A stretch of DNA of 28,337 bases from Acidaminobacter sp. (lineage in GTDB: Bacteria > Bacillota_A > Clostridia > Peptostreptococcales > Acidaminobacteraceae). This document shows, one piece after another, positions 1-8,311 of the stretch (position 1 is the first letter of the stretch; each line of letters opens with the position of its first letter). The translations under genes were made by a program, and so were the position numbers. Location of the stretch: the NCBI GenBank assembly GCA_009881125.1, contig WXFH01000033.1, positions 1 through 28,337 on the forward strand. The letters run 5' to 3'. The notes under the pieces are model-generated. The model was not told the DNA's origin. It was given only the letters and a program-made list of their open reading frames with translations, and searched no databases.

Positions 1-32
1 TCCTCGTAACTGATCTTTGATTTTCTTTTCAT
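1..32 (-). CDS. N-terminus of an unidentified protein, cut by the window edge
   Basis: Only the first ten codons are present, reading MKRKSKISYE on the minus strand from the ATG at 32-30. A good ribosome binding site (AAGGGGAG, positions 47-40) stands 7 bases upstream, which is why I accept it as a real start. The basic start followed by a Ser-Tyr-Glu motif resembles the beginning of some IS3-family OrfA transposases, and an inverted repeat directly upstream would suit an IS end. Ten residues are too few to assign a family, so the transposase reading is only a suggestion. Confidence 0.4.
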   Translation of the reverse strand, partial: MKRKSKISYE

Positions 33-39
33 AGAAAAA

Positions 40-90
40 CTCCCCTTGTAGTGACAGTTTTATTATTTCAACTGTCTACTACAAAGGGAG
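40..90. repeat. Imperfect inverted repeat, possible IS end
   Basis: The left arm (40-59) and right arm (70-90) pair over about 20 bases with one mismatch and one extra base, around a 10-base AT-rich loop. The left arm contains the ribosome binding site of the cut gene at the window edge. It could therefore be a terminal repeat of a mobile element or a hairpin that affects translation of that gene. No target duplication can be judged because the element leaves the window. Confidence 0.5.
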
Positions 91-154
91 CATATCACAG
101 TCCTCAGGCTTTTAAAAGCTCATAGACTTTTGCAGATGGTCGTTTCACTTTCTA

Positions 155-1804
155 TTAATACTCCTTGCTTACCATATGGTAGGCAGCATTTCGTTTTGTA
201 CCAGTCATTTCAAGAATCCCATCTTCAACCATTCGCTTTAAAATATGATAGGCCTGTGGCGCTGTTAAATGCAGCAATTCCATGACATCGCTTCTGGTAA
301 CTTCTTTCTTTTCCCTTGCCAACTTTTTTATCAATTCAGGGTAACGAATTTTATCAATATCTGTTTGCCGCACATAATGGATACTTTCATTCAATTTATG
401 ATAAACTTTTGAACTTAATAAATAGGTTCGACCTTTGCCAGCTCCACTGGCTTCGATATATCCATATTCAACCAACCTTTCAAGGGATGCTCTGACACGT
501 GCCTTTTCAAATCCCACGTTTAGCTCTATTTGGTTGATTGTTGCACGTTTTTCATTTCTCAAATACGATAAAATCATCATAGCGAACACATTTAGTCGAA
601 TCTGCTTATTGTGCATCGCTTCCGCAATCATCTTTGTAAAAGCTTTATCCGGATTAGTTTTCGGAATAAAGAGCCTGACATTTGTGGCATCTGAGCCTGA
701 ATAATCAGGCATTGGCCTGCCATAAAGCAAAGATCCTTCAAAAATTCTGTCAATACCTCTGCCCGTGCGTTCTGCGAGGCCTATTCGCTTCAGCGCATCT
801 GCTAATACAGGATTTCTGCTTCTTGGCTCAGCGGTTAATAAATTATCAAGTGTCACTCCTTCTACAAAACTTCCTGGACTATTGATTGACATACCATCGT
901 CATCAATTTGAATTCTTATTCTATGAAGCAGACTGTAATCCCTGTGTGAAAACGCATTAACGATTGCTTCACGAAAAGCGCGATGATCGAAATCTGGAAT
1001 CCCTATTCGAAACAGACCAATCTCTGTTTCTTGTTCAGGATTCCACGCTTTCATGTAATCCTGAACAATTTCAAAAGTTGCAAGTATAGGCTTATCAATT
1101 ACCTCGTTAACACGAACTTCTGTATCCCTAAGAACTTGAAAAGCGAGACCGCTGGTTGGCATTAATTTTCTTAAACTTTCTGCTTTGCCAATCACCAACA
1201 AACCACACACCGTTGGTACTGGCTTATTATCGACAATGCGTACAAATTGAAGTGCCAGATCCAATTCTTCGTCATTAAGATCCAATAGCGCCGATTCACC
1301 ACGATACATATGAATAATATCGCGAAGTCTTTGGCGTTCCAGTGGATCTAAATCATTATAACTCGAATCTAAAATAACTTGCGCTGAATAGTCCAAAAGT
1401 CTTAAACCGGAAAGTCGGGTCACATATTCATGCGGATACATTGGAATCGTTTCTGGTGTTCCATCTGCTTTTAGACGTCGGCGAAGCACTTTACCGGATG
1501 CCGTTCCAACTATGCTTGGACTCGCAGGTACTTCGACAATCATCACATTGCGCGGAGCCTCAATCATCTCCACTCTAACGGATTGAGGGGGAACCGTATG
1601 ATTAGCGATAAGTGCAGCCAGTCCTGATAGATTTTTACGACTTTGGTTTAAACCCGAAACCGTACCATCATCTTCGATTCCAATATAAAGTTTTCCGCCT
1701 TGGGTATTGGCAAAACCAACAATAGTTTCAACAATTTCAGTATCAGATATTTTATTGCGGTCGCTTTTAAACTCGACAATAAGTGATTCAGTTTTTGGCA
1801 GCAT
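155..1804 (-). CDS. AlbA_2 / ATPase / winged-helix putative transcriptional regulator
   Basis: Member of the COG2865-type family, often annotated as RecG-like helicase or Schlafen AlbA_2 protein; no helicase motifs are seen. An AlbA_2 domain occupies about residues 10-90 (EFKSDRN, then GFANTQGGKLYIGIEDDG). A GHKL-type ATPase-like segment lies near residues 280-340, with the block EAIVNAFSHRDYS. The C-terminal third carries two winged-helix segments, one around residues 405-465 and one around 490-545. I chose the ATG at 1804 because AGAGGTGAGG precedes it closely; a GTG three codons upstream lies inside that sequence. The family is usually considered DNA-binding or regulatory. The phased operator-like array just upstream suggests that the protein controls its own transcription. 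Its biological target is unknown. Confidence 0.75.
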   Translation of the reverse strand: MLPKTESLIVEFKSDRNKISDTEIVETIVGFANTQGGKLYIGIEDDGTVSGLNQSRKNLSGLAALIANHTVPPQSVRVEMIEAPRNVMIVEVPASPSIVGTASGKVLRRRLKADGTPETIPMYPHEYVTRLSGLRLLDYSAQVILDSSYNDLDPLERQRLRDIIHMYRGESALLDLNDEELDLALQFVRIVDNKPVPTVCGLLVIGKAESLRKLMPTSGLAFQVLRDTEVRVNEVIDKPILATFEIVQDYMKAWNPEQETEIGLFRIGIPDFDHRAFREAIVNAFSHRDYSLLHRIRIQIDDDGMSINSPGSFVEGVTLDNLLTAEPRSRNPVLADALKRIGLAERTGRGIDRIFEGSLLYGRPMPDYSGSDATNVRLFIPKTNPDKAFTKMIAEAMHNKQIRLNVFAMMILSYLRNEKRATINQIELNVGFEKARVRASLERLVEYGYIEASGAGKGRTYLLSSKVYHKLNESIHYVRQTDIDKIRYPELIKKLAREKKEVTRSDVMELLHLTAPQAYHILKRMVEDGILEMTGTKRNAAYHMVSKEY

Positions 1805-1817
1805 GGTCCTCACCTCT

Positions 1818-1911
1818 TATAGCATTATTATAACACTATTATAACACATCGTGCTATCCTGTTTTTCATTCTATAGCACCACGTGTTATAATCGTGCTAT
1901 AAATGTGTTAT
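1818..1911 (-). promoter_or_regulatory. Array of eight TATARCAC half-sites phased at 11 bp, with promoter
   Basis: Half-sites of the form TATARCAC, or the complement GTGYTATA, begin at 1818, 1829, 1840, 1851, 1872, 1883, 1894 and 1905. Seven steps are 11 bp except one of 21 bp, so all sites lie on nearly one face of the helix. The first three are direct, the fourth is inverted, the fifth direct and the last three inverted. On the minus strand a promoter is readable within it (TTGATA, 17 bases, TTATAA), as well as a TATAAT-like box at about 1843-1838. The sites therefore overlap the promoter of the downstream regulator and look like a cooperative autoregulatory operator. Confidence 0.7.
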
Positions 1912-1947
1912 CAATCCGTGGTATCGTTAAATATATGTGTAAAAATC

Positions 1948-2011
1948 AACGACCATCGGCAGAGTCCTGAAGCTTTAAAAAGCTCAAGGACTTAGCCGAT
2001 AGTCGTTTTTT
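1948..2011. terminator. Large imperfect hairpin, probably bidirectional terminator
   Basis: Outer arms AACGACCATCGGC (1948-1960) and GCCGATAGTCGTT (1995-2007) pair with a single mismatch. Inner arms AGTCCT..AGCTTT and AGCT..AGGACT continue the stem. On the plus strand six T residues follow (2006-2011); on the minus strand the stem is followed by GATTTTT. It would end the minus-strand thiT transcript. Related pieces of sequence occur near 99-143 and at 10144. Confidence 0.6.
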
Positions 2012-2096
2012 CTTTCCGCTGGAAAAGGGTTGAAGAACCTGAGGTCAATAGGTGCAAGGGGCCTCAGACACCCACTTCACCCTCTTCCACACCTTA

Positions 2097-2639
2097 TCAA
2101 TTTTCCACAGCCACAGTGCCTGCCGGCGCCACCAGACGCTTATACACAAACGCGAACGCCGCAATGGTCAGCAGCATTTCCGGCAGCATGTAGGAGGCGT
2201 TGTAGATCAGCGAGTAGATCAGAGGATTCTGGCCCTCCGGCGCATAGGAAGCAAAGACGACGACGCCTGAAATGACGCTGGACACATAGCGCAGAAAGAC
2301 GCCCAGGAGGATGCCAAAGGTCGCGTTCACCAGCTTCTTCCCAAACAGGCCTGCCAGTCCCAGGAATCCAAAGCCCAGAACGTAGTCAAACAGGATAGAG
2401 ACTGGGTGGAAAGACCATTTTGGTCCCAGGATGAACTGAAGGATTCCATACACTATGGCCACAAAGAGGCCGGGGCCGGCACCATAGCGAACCGCGTAGA
2501 TCAGGATGGGCAGCATGCTGACGGCTGTGATGGATCCGCCGCTGGGCATCTGAAAGATGACGACCAGGCTGAGGACATAGGCGAGGGCCAGCATGACGCC
2601 GCCTTCGACCAGCATTTTGACAGTGAGTTTGTTTTTCAT
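2097..2639 (-). CDS. thiT: Thiamine ECF transporter S component ThiT
   Basis: Membrane-embedded substrate-binding subunit of an energy-coupling-factor thiamine importer, which works with a shared EcfA/EcfA'/EcfT module encoded elsewhere. The 180-residue length matches the family. The sequence shows about six hydrophobic segments, and the ThiT-like block YGILQFILGPKWSFHPVSI lies at residues 64-82. The ATG at 2639 is used; the GAGAGGAG-type site upstream is adequate. The gene stands alone behind a TPP riboswitch and an intrinsic terminator, which strongly supports thiamine as the substrate. It ends before the hairpin at 1948-2011. Confidence 0.92.
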   Translation of the reverse strand: MKNKLTVKMLVEGGVMLALAYVLSLVVIFQMPSGGSITAVSMLPILIYAVRYGAGPGLFVAIVYGILQFILGPKWSFHPVSILFDYVLGFGFLGLAGLFGKKLVNATFGILLGVFLRYVSSVISGVVVFASYAPEGQNPLIYSLIYNASYMLPEMLLTIAAFAFVYKRLVAPAGTVAVEN

Positions 2640-2675
2640 GGATGAGTCTCCTCTCGGTTTTTATGTCAAAGCGAG

Positions 2676-2707
2676 AAAAAGATCCTGTACAGGGTGTGTA
2701 CAGGATC
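2676..2707 (-). terminator. Intrinsic terminator of the TPP riboswitch expression platform
   Basis: A perfect 11-bp stem (GATCCTGTACA, 2681-2691, with TGTACAGGATC, 2697-2707) encloses a five-base loop. On the minus strand TTTTT follows (2680-2676). It lies between the riboswitch aptamer and thiT, so it is the likely switch element: ligand-bound aptamer favours termination. Confidence 0.88.
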
Positions 2708-2730
2708 TTCAGAAGACTCTAAACACACTT

Positions 2731-2808
2731 CCCTACGCCGGCACTACCCGGATCAGGTTCGAAGGGTCACGGCTTATAGCCATTCTCAGCATTTGCTCCC
2801 CTAGTGTA
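2731..2808 (-). promoter_or_regulatory. TPP riboswitch (THI element)
   Basis: Read on the minus strand the segment contains the conserved thi-box parts in order: GGGGAGC, then GCTGAGA, then TGACCCTT, then GAACCTGATC, GGGT, TGCCGGCGTAGGG. The terminal helix is closed by CTAGGGG and CCCTACG-side sequences. It precedes thiT and a terminator, so thiamine pyrophosphate should repress thiT by premature termination. Confidence 0.95.
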
Positions 2809-2843
2809 CGGATTCAATTTTCTCATGACTTCGTTGTATGACT

Positions 2844-2880
2844 GCGCTCAATTAAAAGGAGCGCTGAATTTTGGTTCAGC
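2844..2880 (-). terminator. Two overlapping hairpins after groEL
   Basis: Directly after the groEL stop, GCTGAA/TTCAGC (2863-2868 with 2875-2880) and GCGCTC/GAGCGC (2844-2849 with 2859-2864) can form mutually overlapping stems on the minus strand. No clear T run follows, so termination is uncertain; they may instead stabilise the 3' end of the groESL message. Confidence 0.35.
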
Positions 2881-4509
<1,629 letters not shown>

Positions 4510-4614
4510 TTAACCTCCTGTAGTGAATGTTGGATTTGAATTATTTATGCACTGAGGTGCCTTTTTGCTTTGTCTGTGACATATAGACAGGTAGACGTTT
4601 AATGGAAGTCTAAA

Positions 4615-4914
<300 letters not shown>

Positions 4915-4995
4915 TCATATAATTGAGATGAAAAACTCCCGGCACTTCCTGCTTGAGGAGAGCGCAGAGAGCCATAAACCTAACGCTCTGGAACT

Positions 4996-5024
4996 ATCAT
5001 AATATAATTTCTGATAATTATCAA
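4996..5024 (-). promoter_or_regulatory. Putative sigma-A promoter of groESL
   Basis: On the minus strand TTGATA (5024-5019), a 17-base spacer and TATGAT (5001-4996) form a good housekeeping promoter. It lies just downstream of CIRCE and about 100 bases before the groES ATG. Confidence 0.6.
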
Positions 5025-5031
5025 TAGTTTT

Positions 5032-5058
5032 TTGGCACTCGTATAACACGAGTGCTAA
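5032..5058. promoter_or_regulatory. CIRCE operator for HrcA
   Basis: The sequence TTGGCACTC, nine bases, GAGTGCTAA matches the CIRCE consensus (TTAGCACTC-N9-GAGTGCTAA) with one change. HrcA repression of groESL and heat-shock induction follow from established knowledge of this element. Its centre lies upstream of the best -35 box rather than between promoter and gene. Confidence 0.93.
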
Positions 5059-5080
5059 TAATTGTGTGGAAGTTGTCATT

Positions 5081-5139
5081 GGGTCCGGTACAGAGTGCAA
5101 CTTGGGGTCAGGTACCGAGTCGCATTCTGTACCGGACCC
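5081..5139. repeat. REP-like long palindrome between cadA and groES
   Basis: The arms GGGTCCGGTACAGA (5081-5094) and TCTGTACCGGACCC (5126-5139) are perfectly complementary over 14 bp. Pairing extends through GTGC/GCAT with one wobble pair. The loop carries GGGGTCAGGTACC. It lies 12 bases past the cadA stop and upstream of the CIRCE element. There is no T run, so it looks more like an extragenic palindrome than a terminator. Its loop side resembles the 24-bp repeats at 7997-8188. Confidence 0.7.
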
Positions 5140-5150
5140 CCACACATTCC

Positions 5151-7445
5151 CTACTTATGCACCCGCATCGAATTCAAAATGGCCAGGAGGGCGACGCCGA
5201 CATCGGCAAATACTGCTTGCCACATGGATGCGAGGCCCAGAGTGCCCAACCCCAGCACCAGCGCCTTGATCCCAAGGGCCAGGGCAATGTTCTGGCGCAC
5301 CACGGCATTCGTCTTCTTGCTGATCTGAATGGCCTCGGCCACCTTGTCCAGGTCGTCATTCATAATGACAATATCCGCGGCTTCAATGGAGAGATCCGCT
5401 CCGAGGCCGCCCATGGCAATGCCTACATCGGCAATCGCCAGGGCTGGTGCGTCGTTGAGGCCGTCGCCCACGAAGACGACCTTGCGGCCGCGACCCCGGG
5501 CATCCTCAATGGCCTTGACCTTACCGTCCGGCAGCAGCTCGCTGAGAACCAGGTCCAGCCCAGCCTCTGCGCCAATGGCCTCCGCGATTTCTTTGCGGTC
5601 GCCGGTCAGCATGACAACCTGTCCCACGCCTTCCCGACGCATTGCCGCTATGGCTGCCGCAGAGGTCGCTTTAATCTGGTCGCTGACGTCAATGGCTCCA
5701 AGCCATGCGCCGTCGACCACCACGTGCACCCGGGTCAGCTGACCGCCGCTGACGCCGGGCGTAATGCCCAGCTCCTCCAGCAGTCTGGCGCTGCCTACGT
5801 GCCATAGACGACCATCGTAGGTTGCCCGGACGCCGCGGCCCGCCAGTTCCTCGTAATCCTCGATCATCCCAAAGACAATCCCGCGGGCTTTGGCCTCTTC
5901 AGTGATCGCTTTGGCAATGGGGTGATTGGAAAGATGCTCCAGCGCCGCTGCCCCTTCCAGGAGTGCCGCCTCGCGGGTGTGGCCGTGGATCTGTGCCACT
6001 TTGAACTTGCCCTCGGTGATAGTGCCCGTCTTGTCCAGAAAGACCGTGTCCGCGCCCACCAGAGCCTCCAGGTAGTTGCCGCCCTTGATGAGAATCCCTC
6101 TCGAAGACGCCCGGCCAATCCCGCCAAAGAAGCCCAGCGGAACCGAAATCACCAACGCGCACGGACAGGAGACTACCAGGAAGATCGACGCCCGGTACAG
6201 CCACGTCGTCCAGCTGTCCCCGGTGACCAGCGGCGGCACAATCGCTATGAGGGCGGCGACCAGGACAACCGCTGGTGTATAAACCTTGGCGAAGCGCGTG
6301 ATGAACCGCTCTGTGCTGGCCTTTTTATCCGCGGCCGACTCGATCAGCTCAAGAATTCTGCCAATAGTCGAAGACTCATAATCCGCGCTCGTCCGAATCC
6401 TGAGCACGCCGGTCTTGTTGATGCTGCCGCCGAAGACCGTCGACCCCGGTGCGACTTCTAAAGGAAGGGATTCGCCGGTGATGGCGGAGGTGTCCAGGAC
6501 GGCCATGCCACTTTCAACTATGCCGTCCAGCGGGATGCGCTCGCCGGGTTTGACTAGGATGAGGCTGCCGCTTTTGACGAATTCGGTGTCGATATCGCGG
6601 ATTTCTTCAGGGGCGGCTTGTGTCTGAAGCTGCTGCTGCGGCTGCGGTGAGGTGGTTTGAGCCGTGACCATCGGCTTAAACGCCTTGCTGAGAGGCTGAG
6701 CCAAAAGCGCAGCCGATGAGCCCTCTTCCCCCGCCTGGGCCTCCACGATCCAGTGGGTCTTTTCGACCTTGATGTCCATGAGGGAGGCAATGGATTTGCG
6801 GGATTTGTTGACCGCGTAGTCCTCGAACAGCTCCCCAACCCGGTAAAACAGCATGACGGCCACGGCCTCCGGATATTCGCCAATGACCCAGGCGCTGACG
6901 GTGGCTATAGACATGAGGAATTTTTCCTCAAACCAGTTGCCCTGCCTGAGGTTGTTGAAAGCGCCGAGGAGGACACCGCGGCCCACCAGCAGGTAAGCGA
7001 CCACGTAGATGCCAATTCTTACCGGGTCCGGCAGGAGCCCCAGGGCACTGCCCAGCATGGCGCCAAAGTATAAACCTGCTCCTATGATGAGCTCAGTTTT
7101 ATCGCGTTTTTCCGTTTCTTGGCCGTGGGAATGGCCGTGTTCGTGGTCCTGGTCATGGTTATGGTGCTGGACTTGAGCCAGGTCCCTGACCCCAACATGG
7201 GGCTCATAGCGGTGGACAACTTCGGTGATTTTATCTGCCAAAAGCTCTGGTACCGGCGCTGAAACACCTTCAACTGTCTTCACGATCAGCTTTTTCGTTG
7301 CGAATCGCAGGGTGGCAATTTCCACCTCCGGCAGGGCGTTGACTGCCGTCTCAATCTTGGCCGCGCAGCTGGCGCAGTTGAGTCCGGTAAGCTCGTACTG
7401 AAATTTTTGGGACTTACTGTCTATGGCGGTTTGGGTTGCGTTCAT
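5151..7445 (-). CDS. cadA: Cd(II)/Zn(II)/Pb(II)-exporting P1B-type ATPase
   Basis: Membrane pump that expels soft divalent metals. A heavy-metal-binding domain (GLNCASC, 21-27) comes first, then a His/Asp-rich stretch (about 94-109). The transmembrane CPC motif is at 427-429, TGE at 323-325, the phosphorylated Asp in DKTGT at 471, the SNHP motif at 506-509, TGD at 614-616 and GDGLND at 660-665. The last transmembrane segment has Asp748 (VFADVG), as expected for the Zn/Cd group. The start has AGGAGAGG just upstream. It is the second gene of an operon with cadC. Odd: an Ala/Gln/Pro-rich insert of about 50 residues (about 233-285) interrupts the actuator region where the family usually has a short loop. 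I cannot tell Cd from Zn preference. Confidence 0.93.
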   Translation of the reverse strand: MNATQTAIDSKSQKFQYELTGLNCASCAAKIETAVNALPEVEIATLRFATKKLIVKTVEGVSAPVPELLADKITEVVHRYEPHVGVRDLAQVQHHNHDQDHEHGHSHGQETEKRDKTELIIGAGLYFGAMLGSALGLLPDPVRIGIYVVAYLLVGRGVLLGAFNNLRQGNWFEEKFLMSIATVSAWVIGEYPEAVAVMLFYRVGELFEDYAVNKSRKSIASLMDIKVEKTHWIVEAQAGEEGSSAALLAQPLSKAFKPMVTAQTTSPQPQQQLQTQAAPEEIRDIDTEFVKSGSLILVKPGERIPLDGIVESGMAVLDTSAITGESLPLEVAPGSTVFGGSINKTGVLRIRTSADYESSTIGRILELIESAADKKASTERFITRFAKVYTPAVVLVAALIAIVPPLVTGDSWTTWLYRASIFLVVSCPCALVISVPLGFFGGIGRASSRGILIKGGNYLEALVGADTVFLDKTGTITEGKFKVAQIHGHTREAALLEGAAALEHLSNHPIAKAITEEAKARGIVFGMIEDYEELAGRGVRATYDGRLWHVGSARLLEELGITPGVSGGQLTRVHVVVDGAWLGAIDVSDQIKATSAAAIAAMRREGVGQVVMLTGDRKEIAEAIGAEAGLDLVLSELLPDGKVKAIEDARGRGRKVVFVGDGLNDAPALAIADVGIAMGGLGADLSIEAADIVIMNDDLDKVAEAIQISKKTNAVVRQNIALALGIKALVLGLGTLGLASMWQAVFADVGVALLAILNSMRVHK

Positions 7446-7519
7446 GGGATCCTCTCCTGTCAGTACGCTTACCTTTATGGGCAGCGCGGGGTGTTCTTTG
7501 ATTTATTATCTTTGCGGCA

Positions 7520-7888
7520 CTATTCGTGGCTCAGGTGAACGAGGCCGGCGTTCATGATGGCGGCGACGTGCTCGTCGTCCAGCCTGTAATAGATTACCTT
7601 GCCGTCCCGTCGGTTTCTCACCAGCCGTGCCTGCTTCAGAATGCGGAGCTGATGGCTGATGGACGATTGGGTCATGTTGAGAACGTGGGCGATGTCGCAC
7701 ACGCAGAGCTCAGAATGAGCCAGTGCGCTCAGAATCCTGATCCGTGTTGAGTCTCCCAGCACTTTGAAAAAGTCCGCCAGGTCAATCAGGTGTTCCTCGG
7801 GATGCTGATCCGCTTTAACTTTTTCCACCACGTCTTCGTGGATGATGGCGCAGTCGCATTTATACTCATTTTGTACCTCGAGATTCAT
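7520..7888 (-). CDS. cadC: ArsR/SmtB-family metal-sensing repressor, CadC type
   Basis: Winged-helix repressor released from DNA by metal. In the 122-residue product, Cys11 and Cys13 near the N-terminus together with Cys62 and Cys64 in ELCVCD match the Cd/Pb-binding alpha3N site of CadC. Asp105, His107, His118 and His121 near the C-terminus match the alpha5 Zn site. The helix-turn-helix is at about 62-85 (TQSSISHQLRIL). I use the ATG at 7888, which has GGAGA at proper distance; an upstream ATG nine codons earlier lies in the operator. It is followed by cadA after 74 bases, so it should control its own operon. Confidence 0.92.
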   Translation of the reverse strand: MNLEVQNEYKCDCAIIHEDVVEKVKADQHPEEHLIDLADFFKVLGDSTRIRILSALAHSELCVCDIAHVLNMTQSSISHQLRILKQARLVRNRRDGKVIYYRLDDEHVAAIMNAGLVHLSHE

Positions 7889-7907
7889 AATTTGGTCTCC
7901 TTTTCGA

Positions 7908-7972
7908 TTGAACATATGTATATCTGTTCATGTGTTCAATTAAATTATATGCCTATGAGGCGGCTCCGTCAA
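7908..7972 (-). promoter_or_regulatory. cad promoter with CadC operator
   Basis: On the minus strand TTGACG (7972-7967), a 17-base spacer and TATAAT (7949-7944) form a near-consensus promoter. Just downstream, TTGAACA (7908-7914) and TGTTCAA (7933-7939) are inverted, with another TGTTCA at 7925-7930. This fits an ArsR/SmtB-type operator covering the transcription start. Confidence 0.85.
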
Positions 7973-7996
7973 GATGAAAAACCAATAAGGTTAAGC

Positions 7997-8188
7997 GAGT
8001 GTCCGTCCCCGAGTTGCGGTGGGCGTCTGACACCAAGTTACAGTGAGTGTCTGACACTGAGTTGCAATGAGTGTCTGACACTGAGTTGCAATGAGTGTCT
8101 GACACCGAGTTGCAGTGAGTGTCTGACACCGAACTCAAGTGAGTGTCTGACACCGAACTCAAGTGAGTGTCTGACACCAAACTTAATC
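7997..8188. repeat. Eight tandem 24-bp repeats with palindromic GTGTCTGACAC core
   Basis: Eight contiguous 24-bp units start at 7997, 8021, 8045, 8069, 8093, 8117, 8141 and 8165. Units 3 and 4 are identical, as are units 6 and 7; the outer ones are more diverged. Each full unit contains GTGTCTGACAC, a palindrome around one central base. The period is a multiple of three, so frames stay open through it, but no start signal or codon pattern supports a gene. Units touch each other without spacers, unlike CRISPR. Confidence 0.9.
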
Positions 8189-8219
8189 CGGTGCCAGAGC
8201 TTGAGTGCTGACGCCTTCC

Positions 8220-8257
8220 AAAAAAAGTCCGGAGCCCCGCACTATCAGGGGCTCCGG
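8220..8257 (-). terminator. Intrinsic terminator of the amidohydrolase gene
   Basis: A perfect 10-bp stem CCGGAGCCCC (8229-8238) with GGGGCTCCGG (8248-8257) is followed on the minus strand by AC and then seven T residues (8226-8220). It lies 55 bases past the stop codon of the amidohydrolase. Confidence 0.9.
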
Positions 8258-8311
8258 CTTCCATTTCAACCAACACCTATCTCAACCATCTTCCATTCCA
8301 ACTATCTTCCA

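Noticed and set aside
5032..5139. CIRCE and the neighbouring palindrome as one element
   Set aside because: The CIRCE match is complete on its own at 5032-5058; the larger palindrome at 5081-5139 has unrelated sequence and lies near the cadA end.
7997..8188. CRISPR array
   Set aside because: Units are contiguous 24-mers with no unique spacers, and there are no cas genes in the window.
7953..8276. Open frame through the 24-bp repeats encoding an SVSDTHCN repeat protein
   Set aside because: The repeat period is a multiple of three, so open frames appear by default. The cad promoter lies in the same stretch and there is no initiation signal.
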